Numbered from the stretch's first letter, positions 10,262-17,991 are shown. The stretch is 64,000 bases of DNA from Pedococcus sp031456495 (GCF_031456495.1 NZ_JAVDUW010000001.1:1054001-1118000), one strand, 5' to 3'. Notes: generated from the letters alone by a model not told the origin. Numbers and translations are program-made.

Positions 10262-10278
10262 GACCCCGCGCGGGGGTC
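10262..10278. other. Small hairpin upstream of the ABC-F start
   Basis: GACCCC and GGGGTC pair around GCGCG, about 20 bases before the ABC-F ATG. Antibiotic-responsive ABC-F genes often have attenuator leaders, but here there is no leader peptide or U-tract to support attenuation. Confidence 0.3.
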
Positions 10279-10372
10279 AGGGGCTCGGCTGCTCAGGAGA
10301 GGTCCACGGCGGCAACGGTAGACAGCCGGCCGCGCCCGGGTCCAGCGGATTTCCCCGGGTTACCCTCCCGCT

Positions 10373-11149
10373 GTGACCGTGGACGCTGCAGGGACCCGCG
10401 CGAGGCCGCGGACGCTCGTCACCGAGACCGTGCTCGTCCTGGGTGTCAGCCTCGGCGCCTCGGCGGTGTGGTCGCTGCTGTCGCTCGTCGACAAGCTGAC
10501 CCAGCACAAGGCGCTCAACCAGCAGACGACCGCCATGAACTCCTCGGTGACCCCGGACCGGCCGTGGCTCGACCTGGCCTACCAGCTCGTCGGCATCGTC
10601 GTCGCGCTCGTGCCCGTCGTCCTCGCCCTGCACCTGCTCACCCGCGACCGCGACGACGCCCGGTACGCCATCGGCTTCGACCTGCGACAGCCCGCCCGGG
10701 ACCTGTGGCGCGGCGCGGCGCTCGCCGCCGTCGTCGGCATACCGGGTCTCGGCCTGTATGCCGCGGCGAAGGCGCTGGGCTTCAACACCACCGTGGCGGC
10801 CGCGAACCTGTCGGACCACTGGTGGACGGTCCCCGTGCTCGTCCTCGCCGCCGTGCAGAACGCGGTGCTCGAGGAGGTCGTCATGATCGGCTACCTCTAC
10901 ACGAGGTGGTTGCGGGCCGGGTGGTCGCTACCGGCGGTGATGCTGGTGTCAGCCGTGGTGCGCGGGTCGTACCACCTGTACCAGGGCTTCGGCGGCTTCG
11001 TCGGCAACCTCGTCATGGGGCTGCTGTTCGGCTGGGTCTACGCCCGCACCCGGCGGGTCGGTCCGCTCGTCGTCGCGCACACCCTGCTCGACGTGGTCGC
11101 GTTCGTCGGCTACGCCCTGCTGAAGGACCACCTGGGCTTCCTCACCTGA
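10373..11149 (+). CDS. CPBP-family intramembrane protease homologue
   Basis: A 258-aa membrane protein from a GTG start, with about seven hydrophobic segments. It carries the three CPBP/ABI blocks: motif 1 AVLEEVVMIGYLYTRW, motif 2 SYHLYQGFGGF and motif 3 VVAHTLLDVVAF. In motif 1 the Arg of the usual EExxxR is replaced by Ile (EEVVMI); the two Glu and the His residues remain. The family includes type II CAAX prenyl-endopeptidase relatives and bacteriocin self-immunity proteins. In actinobacteria the substrate is generally unknown. The 3' end overlaps the convergent rsmI gene by eight bases. Confidence 0.85.
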   Translation: MTVDAAGTRARPRTLVTETVLVLGVSLGASAVWSLLSLVDKLTQHKALNQQTTAMNSSVTPDRPWLDLAYQLVGIVVALVPVVLALHLLTRDRDDARYAIGFDLRQPARDLWRGAALAAVVGIPGLGLYAAAKALGFNTTVAAANLSDHWWTVPVLVLAAVQNAVLEEVVMIGYLYTRWLRAGWSLPAVMLVSAVVRGSYHLYQGFGGFVGNLVMGLLFGWVYARTRRVGPLVVAHTLLDVVAFVGYALLKDHLGFLT

Positions 11150-11972
11150 CGGCGGCGTCGTACAGCGCCTTCTTCGACAGGCCGGTGGCCGCGGCCACCT
11201 CGGCACAGACGTCCTTGAGCCGTTCGCCCGCCTCCACGCGGGACCGTATGCCGGGCAGCGCCTCCTCGACGCTCGTCGCCTTCGCGGTCGCACCGCCGAC
11301 GACGACGGTGATCTCGCCGCGGACGCCGTCGGCCGCCCACTCGGCGAGCTCGGCGAGGCCACCGCGGCGGACCTCCTCGTAGGTCTTGGTCAGCTCGCGG
11401 CAGACCGCGGCCGGCCGGTCGGCACCGAACGCCTCGGCCATCGCCGCCAGCGTCGCGTCGATCCGGTGCGGCGCCTCGAAGAACACCATCGTGCGCCGCT
11501 CGTCGACGAGGCCCGCGAGCGCGCGGCCGCGCTCCCCCGCCTTGCGCGGCAGGAACCCCTCGAAGCAGAACCGGTCGACCGGCAGCCCGGACACCGCGAG
11601 CGCCATGAGCACCGCGCTAGGCCCCGGCACGCAGGTGACCCGTACCCCGGCGGCCACCGCGGCGCCCACGAGCCGGTACCCGGGGTCGGACACGGACGGC
11701 ATACCGGCGTCGGTCACGACGACCACCCGCTCGCCGGCCACGAGCCGCTCGACCAGCTCCGGCGTCCGGGACGCCTCGTTGTGCTCGTGGTAGCTCAGCA
11801 CCGTCCCGGCGGGCGACACGCCCAGCTCGGCGCACAGCCGCCGCAGCCGGCGGGTGTCCTCCGCGGCGACGACGTCGGCGCCCGTCAGCTCCTGGGCCAG
11901 CCGCGGTGCGGCGTCCCGGGGGTCGCCGATCGGGGTGGCGGCGAGGACGAGGACGCCGGGGTCGGGGCTCAC
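11142..11972 (-). CDS. rsmI: 16S rRNA (cytidine(1402)-2'-O)-methyltransferase
   Basis: A SAM-dependent tetrapyrrole-methylase-fold enzyme of 276 aa from a GTG start. It 2'-O-methylates C1402 in the decoding centre of 16S rRNA. Diagnostic stretches are LAATPIGDPRD near the N-terminus, AAEDTRRLRRL, YHEHNE, VTDAGMPSVSDPGYRLV and VPGPSAVLMALAVSGLP. ETPHR-type FFEAPHRI and the ELTKTYEE motif follow later. The C-terminal extension (about residue 230 onward, AEAGERLKDVCAEVAAATGLSKKALYDAAVR) forms the usual helical tail. It is divergent from pmt with under 60 bases between starts, an arrangement that is conserved in actinobacteria. Confidence 0.95.
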   Translation of the reverse strand: MSPDPGVLVLAATPIGDPRDAAPRLAQELTGADVVAAEDTRRLRRLCAELGVSPAGTVLSYHEHNEASRTPELVERLVAGERVVVVTDAGMPSVSDPGYRLVGAAVAAGVRVTCVPGPSAVLMALAVSGLPVDRFCFEGFLPRKAGERGRALAGLVDERRTMVFFEAPHRIDATLAAMAEAFGADRPAAVCRELTKTYEEVRRGGLAELAEWAADGVRGEITVVVGGATAKATSVEEALPGIRSRVEAGERLKDVCAEVAAATGLSKKALYDAAVR

Positions 11973-12022
11973 CCGGCCATCCTGTCAGGGCGAGCCCGGG
12001 GCCGTTGCATACGATGACGCGC

Positions 12023-13579
12023 ATGACCCGGGTGGACCAACTGCGATCCCGCCTGCTCGGGTTCCGGCCCACCGACACACTCTGGGGGTGGCTCGGGCCG
12101 CTGTTCTTCGCCGTCGTGGGCGGCATCCTGCGGTTCTGGTCGCTCGACCGGCCGCACCAGCTGGTCTTCGACGAGACGTACTACGTCAAGCAGGGCGTCT
12201 CGATGCTCGACTACGGCGTCGAGATGCGCGTGCCGGACACGATCAAGAAGCCGGACGAGCTCTTCACCAACGGCACGCCCGACGTCTTCGGCAGCCAGGG
12301 GGACCTCGTCGTCCACCCGCCGGTCGGCAAGTGGGTCATCGCGGTGGGCGAGCAGCTGTTCGGCCAGACCTCGTCGTGGGGCTGGCGGTTCTCGGTGTGC
12401 GTGCTGGGGACGCTGTCGATCCTCATGGTCGGGCGGGCGGCGCGGCGGCTGTTCGGGTCCTCGCTGCTGGGGACCATCGCGGCGTTCCTCGTGGCCTTCG
12501 AGGGGCACCACTTCGTCCAGTCCCGCACCGGGCTGCTCGACCTCATCGTCATGTTCTGGGCGCTGGCGGCGTTCTGCGCGCTGCTCATCGACCGGGACCG
12601 AACCCGCGCGATCCTCGCCGAGAAGGTCGCAGGCATGTCGGTGCGCGAGCTGGCGACGGGGCAGGGGCCCTGGCTCGGATGGCGGCCGTGGCGCTGGGTC
12701 GCCGGCGTCAGCCTGGGCCTGTGCGCCGGCACCAAGTGGTCCGGCCTGTTCTTCCTCGTCGCCTTCGGGCTGATGACGGTGTTCTGGGACCTGGGCGCCC
12801 GTCGGGCTGCCGGGGTGCGGCACTGGTTCAGCGGCGCGGTCGTGCGCGACGGCCTGTACGCCGCGGTCGTGATGTGCGGGACCGCGCTGGCGACCTACCT
12901 CGTCTCCTGGGTCGGCTGGTTCCGGTCCTCGGGCGGCTACGACCGGCAGTGGGCCGTGCAGAACCCGGGTCAGGGCGTGCAGTGGATGCCGCCGGCGCTG
13001 CGCTCGCTGTGGCAGTACCACCAGGAGATCTACACCTTCCACGTCAACCTGCACGACAACCACCCGTACAAGACCAACCCGTGGTCGTGGGTCGTCCAGG
13101 GCCGGCCGACCTCGTTCTTCTACGAGGGGCCGAAGCAGGGCCAGGACGGCTGCGTGGTCGCCCAGTGCAGCAAGGCGATCACCTCGATCGGGACCGTGTC
13201 GGTCTGGTGGCTCGGTGCCGTCGCGATCGTGGTCCTGCTCTTCTACTGGCTGTTCCACCGCGACTGGCGGGCGGGCGCCGTCCTGGCCGGGCTCGCGGGC
13301 GGGTACCTGCCGTGGTTCGGCCTCGAGGAGCGGACCATCTACTCCTTCTACACCGTGGCCTTCGAGCCGTGGATCATCTTCGGCGTGGTGTTCGTCCTCG
13401 GGCTCGTCCTGGGTCGGCGCACCGACTCCTGGCGCCGCCGCGAGGTCGGCCTCTACGTCGTGGGCGCCTACTGCCTGCTGACGCTGGCGCTGTTCGCGTT
13501 CTTCTGGCCGATCTACACCGCGCAGGTCATCCCGCAGAGCCAGTGGTCGCTGCGCATGTGGTTCCCGAGCTGGGTCTGA
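12023..13579 (+). CDS. pmt: Protein O-mannosyltransferase (PMT family)
   Basis: A polytopic GT39 enzyme of 518 aa that transfers mannose from polyprenyl-phosphomannose to secreted proteins. The N-terminal extracytoplasmic loop contains the catalytic DE pair in RPHQLVFDETYYVKQG. It is followed by the HPPVGKWVI block, many membrane spans and the conserved HVNLHDNHPYKTNPWSWVVQ region. The C-terminus carries the GGYLPWFGLEERTIYSFYTV block typical of actinobacterial Pmt. Neither in-frame ATG (12014 or 12023) has a good ribosome site. A TACGAT -10-like hexamer at 12010-12015 would place a transcript start near 12022, so leaderless translation from 12023 is likely. Confidence 0.92.
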   Translation: MTRVDQLRSRLLGFRPTDTLWGWLGPLFFAVVGGILRFWSLDRPHQLVFDETYYVKQGVSMLDYGVEMRVPDTIKKPDELFTNGTPDVFGSQGDLVVHPPVGKWVIAVGEQLFGQTSSWGWRFSVCVLGTLSILMVGRAARRLFGSSLLGTIAAFLVAFEGHHFVQSRTGLLDLIVMFWALAAFCALLIDRDRTRAILAEKVAGMSVRELATGQGPWLGWRPWRWVAGVSLGLCAGTKWSGLFFLVAFGLMTVFWDLGARRAAGVRHWFSGAVVRDGLYAAVVMCGTALATYLVSWVGWFRSSGGYDRQWAVQNPGQGVQWMPPALRSLWQYHQEIYTFHVNLHDNHPYKTNPWSWVVQGRPTSFFYEGPKQGQDGCVVAQCSKAITSIGTVSVWWLGAVAIVVLLFYWLFHRDWRAGAVLAGLAGGYLPWFGLEERTIYSFYTVAFEPWIIFGVVFVLGLVLGRRTDSWRRREVGLYVVGAYCLLTLALFAFFWPIYTAQVIPQSQWSLRMWFPSWV

Positions 13580-13589
13580 GCGGCCGACC

Positions 13590-13850
13590 GTGACGCGCTT
13601 CGAGTTCGCCCCCGGCAGCGCGCCGATGATGCTCGAGGACGAGGACGTCGCCCGGCTCGACGCTGCCAACGCGACGCTGCGCGCCGTCCTGCGCGAGGTG
13701 CGCGACACCATGGCGGGCGAGCCCGCCGAGGCCGTGTATGCCGCGTTGCGGGCGGGCATCGCCGCCCGCGAGGCCGAGGGCTTCGTCGTCGACGAGCGCA
13801 GCCTGCGGGCCGACGCCGAGGCGATCAGCGAAGGCAGCCTCCTCGGCTGA
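13590..13850 (+). CDS. Small conserved-type hypothetical protein
   Basis: An 86-aa acidic, Ala-rich, helical protein beginning at a GTG eleven bases after the pmt stop, so probably co-transcribed with pmt. It has no membrane segment, signal peptide or Cys. The sequence alternates charged and hydrophobic residues (VARLDAANATLRAVLREVRDTM), which suggests a small helical bundle. I do not recognise the family. Codon third positions match neighbouring genes, which supports it being real. Confidence 0.6.
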   Translation: MTRFEFAPGSAPMMLEDEDVARLDAANATLRAVLREVRDTMAGEPAEAVYAALRAGIAAREAEGFVVDERSLRADAEAISEGSLLG

Positions 13851-13934
13851 AGGTCGACGCGCGACCGGGGTCGGCGCCCGTCGACGGGCCGAGAAACCGC
13901 AGGTCAGCGGGCGTGCGAATTCCCCGCAGGAGCG

Positions 13935-13940
13935 TAGGGT
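13935..13940 (+). promoter_or_regulatory. -10 element for the stressosome operon (leaderless)
   Basis: TAGGGT lies six bases before the GTG at 13947, so transcription should start at or next to the first codon and the mRNA would be leaderless. No good -35 is visible at 17-18 bp. The 13-mer TTCCCCGCAGGAG just upstream (13920-13932) recurs at 16830-16842, past the end of the operon. Confidence 0.5.
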
Positions 13941-13946
13941 CGCCAC

Positions 13947-15026
13947 GTGGCCACGGCCGAGGCGGCACCACCGCCGCAGGACGAGGGGGGCGCGGGCGAC
14001 GTCGCGGGCCTCATCCCGATGGTGCGCCGGATCGTCCGGGCCAGGGTGGGCGCGCACCCCCAGGCGGACGACCTCGTCCAGGAGGTCCTCGTCCGCGTCC
14101 TGGCCGCCGAGGACCGGATCGAGCCGGGGATGCTCGAGCCCTACGCCATCGCCACCGCGCGGAACGTGGTCGCGTCGATGTGGCGCCAGGACGACCGGGC
14201 CGCCCGCAACCGGCACCGCGTGCACGACCCCACCGAGCCCGACGCCCCGGACGAGCTCGTCGTCGCCTCCGAGGAGCAGGAGGCCGTCAGCGTCGCGCTG
14301 GAGCGGCTCAGCGCGCGCGAGCGCCAGGTGCTCCTCGCCCACGAGGTCTCGGGCCAGGACACGCACAGCCTGGCCGAGGAGGCCGGCTCGACCGCCGGCG
14401 CGGTGGCTGCGCAGCTGAAGCGCACGCGTGCCCGGCTGCGGGTCGAGTACCTGCTGGCGCTCGACCACGTCGAGCCGCCGACCGAGCAGTGCCGCCCCGT
14501 CCTGCTCGCCCTGTCGGGCGCCGACCGACGCCGGCAGCGGGAGGTCGACGCGGCGCGGCACCTGCTGGAGTGCGACCTGTGCGCCCGGCTCAGCCAGCCC
14601 CTGCTCGGGCGGGGACCGGCCCGCGACGACGAGGTGCGCGTGCCCATCGGGGCCGACCCCGACGTCGTCGCGGCACGGCAGGCAGCGCGCGAGCTCGCCG
14701 CCCGGGCCGGCGTCACGGGGTCCGACCTCACCGTGCTCGCCACGGCGGTCTCGGAGATCGCCCGCAACATCGTGCGGTTCACCGACGGCGGCGAGATCGT
14801 CGTCGAGCTGCTCGAGCAGCCCCGGCGCGGCATCCGCGTCGTGGCCCGCGACACCGGTCCGGGCATCCCCGACGTCGAGCAGGCCCTGGCCGACGGCTAC
14901 AGCACGTACGACGGCCTCGGCCTGGGGCTGCCGGGGGCGCGCCGGCTGATGGACGAGTTCAGCATCGCCAGCGAGCCGGGGCGGGGCACGACCGTGAGCA
15001 TGACCAAGTGGTTCGAGAGAGGATGA
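13947..15026 (+). CDS. Sigma factor - zinc finger - RsbT kinase fusion
   Basis: A 359-aa protein with three parts. Residues about 20-90 are sigma-70 region 2 (PQADDLVQEVLVRVLAAEDR, then AIATARNVVASMWRQDDR). Residues 112-170 are region 4 (LSARERQVLLAHEVSG and the HTH SLAEEAGSTAGAVAAQLKRT). Residues about 180-215 contain H205-x3-C209-x2-C212, the zinc signature of ZAS anti-sigma domains, with another Cys at 182. Residues 232-359 are an RsbT-like GHKL kinase: N box SEIARNIV (E270, N274), DTGPGIPD at 302-309, GLGLGLPG at 323-330 and the RsbT hallmark RRLMDEFSI. RsbT normally phosphorylates RsbR and RsbS and is held by the stressosome. Here the kinase is covalently joined to a sigma factor, so sequestering it would also sequester the sigma factor. 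It heads an operon with RsbR, RsbS and an RsbU_N protein. Confidence 0.9.
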   Translation: MATAEAAPPPQDEGGAGDVAGLIPMVRRIVRARVGAHPQADDLVQEVLVRVLAAEDRIEPGMLEPYAIATARNVVASMWRQDDRAARNRHRVHDPTEPDAPDELVVASEEQEAVSVALERLSARERQVLLAHEVSGQDTHSLAEEAGSTAGAVAAQLKRTRARLRVEYLLALDHVEPPTEQCRPVLLALSGADRRRQREVDAARHLLECDLCARLSQPLLGRGPARDDEVRVPIGADPDVVAARQAARELAARAGVTGSDLTVLATAVSEIARNIVRFTDGGEIVVELLEQPRRGIRVVARDTGPGIPDVEQALADGYSTYDGLGLGLPGARRLMDEFSIASEPGRGTTVSMTKWFERG

Positions 15027-15028
15027 CC

Positions 15029-15943
15029 ATGGGCACCGAGAACGACACCGGCCGGTCTGCGGAGGGCGGCCACGCGGGAGCGGACCTGCACCGCCTGGAC
15101 GGCACCCAGCTGCTGCCGCAGCTCGTGGCGCACCTGCGCGAGCACCGGGCCAAGCTCCGGGACGAGTGGGCCTCCCGCATCCACGACGCCCACCTCCTGG
15201 AGGCCATGACCCCGCAGGAGATGGCGGCCGAGACCACATCGGTCTACGACAACTACGTCGAGGTGCTCGAGACGGGCAGCGTCGAGGCCCTGCAGCACTA
15301 CGCCCGCGACCTGTCGGAGCGGATCATCCCGCGCGGGGTGGAGACGCACGAGGTCGTCGGCATCGTGCTGCTGCTGCGCGACGTGCTGGCCCGGTCGCTG
15401 TTCGAGAAGTACCAGCGTGACTTCGGCCTGCTCAACCAGGTCCTCGACGCGTACGAGCCGGCCGCGAACCGCATCGCCAACACGGTCGCCGTGAGCTTCG
15501 TGGAGGAGCGCGAGCGCGTCATCCGACAGCAGCAGGACGCCATCCGCGAGCTGTCGACCCCCGTGCTCCCCGTCCGCGAGCGGCTGCTGATCCTGCCCAT
15601 CATCGGGGTCCTGGACCAGCAGCGGGCCCGGCAGCTCACCGAGCAGCTGCTCGCCGGCATACGCACCCACCGCGCCAAAGTCGTCGTCATCGACATCACC
15701 GGCGCCCCGGACGTGGACCACACGGTCGCGAACCACCTCGTGCAGACGGTCGACGCGTCACGGCTCATGGGCGCCAGCGTCATCATCACGGGGCTGTCGC
15801 CGACGATCGCGCAGACGCTCGTGACGCTCGGCGTGGACCTCAGCAAGATGAACACCATCGGTGACCTGCAGGGAGGCCTCGAGGAGGCCGAGCGGCTGCT
15901 CGGGTACTCCGTGACGCGGAAGGACGTGGCAACGGGCTCGTGA
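15029..15943 (+). CDS. rsbR: Stressosome scaffold RsbR paralogue
   Basis: A 304-aa protein with an N-terminal all-helical RsbRD-type domain (about residues 25-165, LLPQLVAHLREHRAKLRDEW ... SFVEERERVIRQQQ). A linker helix leads to a C-terminal STAS domain (about residues 175-295). In RsbRA of Bacillus the STAS domain is phosphorylated by RsbT on two Thr. The second is present here (AQTLVTLGVDL, T263). At the first, the VDT motif is changed to VDHT, so the Thr (T232) is shifted by one. An ATG at 15023 overlaps the upstream stop, but GAGAGG at 15017-15022 is spaced correctly for the ATG at 15029, which was chosen. Its role is to sense stress and, with RsbS, hold the RsbT domain. Confidence 0.9.
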   Translation: MGTENDTGRSAEGGHAGADLHRLDGTQLLPQLVAHLREHRAKLRDEWASRIHDAHLLEAMTPQEMAAETTSVYDNYVEVLETGSVEALQHYARDLSERIIPRGVETHEVVGIVLLLRDVLARSLFEKYQRDFGLLNQVLDAYEPAANRIANTVAVSFVEERERVIRQQQDAIRELSTPVLPVRERLLILPIIGVLDQQRARQLTEQLLAGIRTHRAKVVVIDITGAPDVDHTVANHLVQTVDASRLMGASVIITGLSPTIAQTLVTLGVDLSKMNTIGDLQGGLEEAERLLGYSVTRKDVATGS

Positions 15944-16344
15944 GCTCCGGACCGGCACTCGTCTCGATCCTGCGACAGGGACACACCCTGGTCGCGTCGA
16001 TCCACACTGCCCTGGACGACACCGAGATGCTCCGGTTCCGGTCCGAACTCATCGCCGCGATCGGGGAGCACCGGTCCCGCGGCGTCATCATCGACGTGGC
16101 CGCCCTGGACGTGCTCGACAGCTTCGGCGCCCGCACCCTGCGCACGATCGCGGAGATGGCGCGCCTGCGCGGCGCGGTCACCGTCATCGTCGGGATCCAG
16201 CCCGAGGTGGCGTTCGCGATGGTCCAGCTCGGCATGGGGACGGGCAACGTCCCGACCGCCCTCGACCTCGAGGAGGGCCTGGCCTACCTCGCCGAGGCCA
16301 CCGGGCGGCCGGTCCCCACCGCCGTGCGCGACGACGGGGCGTGA
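15940..16344 (+). CDS. rsbS: Stressosome STAS protein RsbS
   Basis: A 134-aa single-domain STAS protein whose GTG overlaps the rsbR stop by four bases. The phospho-acceptor region reads GVIIDVAALDVLDSFGARTL. Its Ser (S61) aligns with the RsbS serine that RsbT phosphorylates to trigger release from the stressosome. The rest follows the STAS fold, with VTVIVGIQPEVAFAMVQLGM before the last helix. RsbS and RsbR should form the stressosome core that binds the kinase portion of the fused sigma factor. It is about a dozen residues longer than Bacillus RsbS because of a polar C-terminal tail. Confidence 0.9.
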   Translation: MSSGPALVSILRQGHTLVASIHTALDDTEMLRFRSELIAAIGEHRSRGVIIDVAALDVLDSFGARTLRTIAEMARLRGAVTVIVGIQPEVAFAMVQLGMGTGNVPTALDLEEGLAYLAEATGRPVPTAVRDDGA

Positions 16345-16706
16345 GCGCGGTGTATGCCGAGTCGCTGGCCCGCGACTACCGCGCGGCCTTCCTGCGCTAC
16401 CTGCCGCGGCGCAGCGAGGCGGCCCTCGCGGCGGGCTACGAGCTCGGCCACCGCGCGGTCGAGGACGGGGTCAGCGTGCTCGACCTGGCGCACGTCCACC
16501 ACGAGGTGCTGACCGAGGTGCTCGAGCAGTCGCCCGGGGAGGACCTGCGCAGCATCGCCACCGCGGCGTCGGAGTTCCTGCTCGAGGTGCTGGCCACGGT
16601 GGACCTCGTGCAGCGCGCCCGCAGGCCGAACCCTCACCCGGAGCGCCCCGAGCACGCCGACCGCCGGGACGCCGACACCCCGGACGCCTATCCCCCGACG
16701 GCATGA
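16341..16706 (+). CDS. Free-standing RsbU N-terminal (RsbT-binding) domain protein
   Basis: A 121-aa protein starting at a GTG that overlaps the rsbS stop by four bases. Residues about 5-85 (YAESLARDYRAAFLRYL ... LDLAHVHHEVLTEVL) match the all-helical domain at the N-terminus of phosphatase RsbU that is bound by RsbT. The PP2C phosphatase part is absent. A disordered Pro/Asp-rich tail replaces it. In the canonical pathway this domain receives RsbT after release from the stressosome. Without a phosphatase it may act as an alternative partner for the sigma-RsbT fusion, or link it to a separate phosphatase. It is the last gene of the four-gene operon. Confidence 0.8.
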   Translation: MSAVYAESLARDYRAAFLRYLPRRSEAALAAGYELGHRAVEDGVSVLDLAHVHHEVLTEVLEQSPGEDLRSIATAASEFLLEVLATVDLVQRARRPNPHPERPEHADRRDADTPDAYPPTA

Positions 16707-16855
16707 CGCCGGGGGGCGGGGTGGATCGCCCTCGAGGCCCCGCGACCGGCGCCTGGGCGGTACCGGGCAGTCCGCGTCATGCGGGGGCCGCCACGGACTC
16801 ATCACCTCCGTAAGGCCCACACGATGGGCTTCCCCGCAGGAGGAGTTGAGATCGA

Positions 16856-16939
16856 ATGATGCTACGAACCAAGCTCGTCGGGACAGGGACCGCCATGCTT
16901 CTGGCCGGTGTCCGGCCACTTACCGGCCTGGGTCTCTGA
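16856..16939 (+). CDS. Possible 27-residue peptide with strong ribosome site
   Basis: ATGATG at 16856 follows CAGGAGGAG with good spacing and opens a 27-codon frame ending at 16939. The peptide begins MMLRTKLVGTGTAMLLAG, which is basic then hydrophobic like a small membrane or signal-type peptide. It could be a small protein or a leader peptide. No database comparison was possible. Confidence 0.4.
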   Translation: MMLRTKLVGTGTAMLLAGVRPLTGLGL

Positions 16940-17149
16940 GCCGGTGCCCGAGCTGCGCCACGGTCCGCTCCTGCCGGGGGGCGGGCGGGCCGTGGCGTCC
17001 GGCCGGACAGGCGCCGTCTCCCCTCACGCGGCGCCTGTCCTCCCCCATTCCTGCTCCTGGTTCCCCGGGCAACCGGGTCCCTCCCCCCGCGTCCGTCCCG
17101 GTCGGCTCAGGTCCTACCCGCGCCCGGCCAGTCCTCCGGTGGTGCCTCG

Positions 17150-17302
17150 ATGATGCTTGCGACCCTCTGCCTCCCCCTCGCCGTCCTGGTCCTCCTGTAT
17201 GCCCTGCAGCTGCTGGAGGAGTGGGCGCTCAAGGACCCTTCGGCGTCGGGAGGCCGGACGCAGTCGTGGCCGCCCGGCGCACCCGGGCGGGAGCCGAGGT
17301 GA
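17150..17302 (+). CDS. Possible 50-aa single-span membrane protein
   Basis: ATGATG at 17150 opens a 50-codon frame. The N-terminus is one hydrophobic helix (LATLCLPLAVLVLLYALQLL) followed by a polar, Pro/Gly-rich tail, the look of a bitopic micro-protein. The ribosome site is weak. The stop at 17302 lies six bases before the next small ORF, so the two may be co-translated. I do not recognise a family. Confidence 0.45.
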   Translation: MMLATLCLPLAVLVLLYALQLLEEWALKDPSASGGRTQSWPPGAPGREPR

Positions 17303-17308
17303 CGTCCC

Positions 17309-17503
17309 ATGAGTGAACGCCACGAGACACGGCCCCCTGCGGGTTCGGTGCCGCCCGACCGCCTGCCCCTGCCCCACGACCCCCCGCCCCCTCCCGGCTA
17401 CGTCGACCCACTCGGCGAGGAAGGCATCCTGTCCGACCTCACCATGACCGCTGCTGACGCCGACGTGTCGGGTGCGGGTGCGGGCAGGGACCAGGACGCC
17501 TGA
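17309..17503 (+). CDS. Small Pro-rich hypothetical protein
   Basis: A 64-aa frame from the ATG at 17309, preceded by GAGG in the tail of the upstream small ORF. The sequence is low in complexity and probably disordered (LPLPHDPPPPPGYVDPLGEE) and acidic overall. It has no Cys, membrane segment or known motif. It follows the membrane micro-protein closely and precedes a strong hairpin, so the two may form a small transcript of their own or the distal end of the stressosome operon. Confidence 0.45.
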   Translation: MSERHETRPPAGSVPPDRLPLPHDPPPPPGYVDPLGEEGILSDLTMTAADADVSGAGAGRDQDA

Positions 17504-17581
17504 GGCGGTCGCAGCAGGCCTGATGCGCACGGGCTTCCCGGCGCGGACACGGCCAGCACGGTATCCCGGCGGTCGCAGCCG

Positions 17582-17623
17582 GCCACGCCGCCGGATTCGA
17601 GGATTGCTCTCCGGCGGCGTGGC
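17582..17623. terminator. Strong GC-rich hairpin
   Basis: A perfect 14-bp stem (GCCACGCCGCCGGA at 17582-17595 with its complement at 17610-17623) encloses a 14-base loop. It follows the small ORFs after the stressosome operon and is the likely transcription end. There is no U-tract. Confidence 0.6.
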
Positions 17624-17991
17624 GTCCGCCCGGCGAGCGTGAGCAGGCCGGTCGCGCCGCCCCGTCGTCCTCCCGAGCCCGATGCCGGCGTCCGGGTGGG
17701 CGCCCGATCGGCGCGATCCCACCGGCCGCACTAGCGTTGGCAACGGCAACGACCTCCTTCCGTCCCGTCGGAGGCCGACCCGGCCCCCATCTCGCTTCAG
17801 CCGTGAGGTGGGGGTGGGTTCTGTCCCTCGCACCGGGCAGCCCTCCCGGCTCTGCCCTCGCGACCGGCGCGACCGGTCGAACAGGCGTACAGTCGTCGTA
17901 GTGCGAGTGTCAGGTCACACACCAGGACTCAGGGTCCGAGTCCGCCGGGTCGACTGAGTCTGGGGCAGCATCCACCGAAGGTGGTGGCGTC
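17624..17991. other. Non-coding region before the DUF5994 gene
   Basis: About 370 bases without a credible gene. A CGTACAGT -10-like stretch lies near 17884. Inverted repeats GACTCAG...CTGAGTC (about 17928-17961) and CCACCGAAGGTGG just before the ATG could fold the 5' leader and cover the ribosome site. No known riboswitch class was recognised. Confidence 0.35.

Noticed and set aside
11969..13759. 596-codon minus-strand frame opposite pmt
   Set aside because: Low-complexity Arg/Pro/Glu-rich shadow of the Pmt gene.
16707..16855. RsbU phosphatase (PP2C) domain missing through frameshift
   Set aside because: The sequence after the RsbU_N gene does not encode PP2C motifs in any frame, so the short protein is not a recent truncation.
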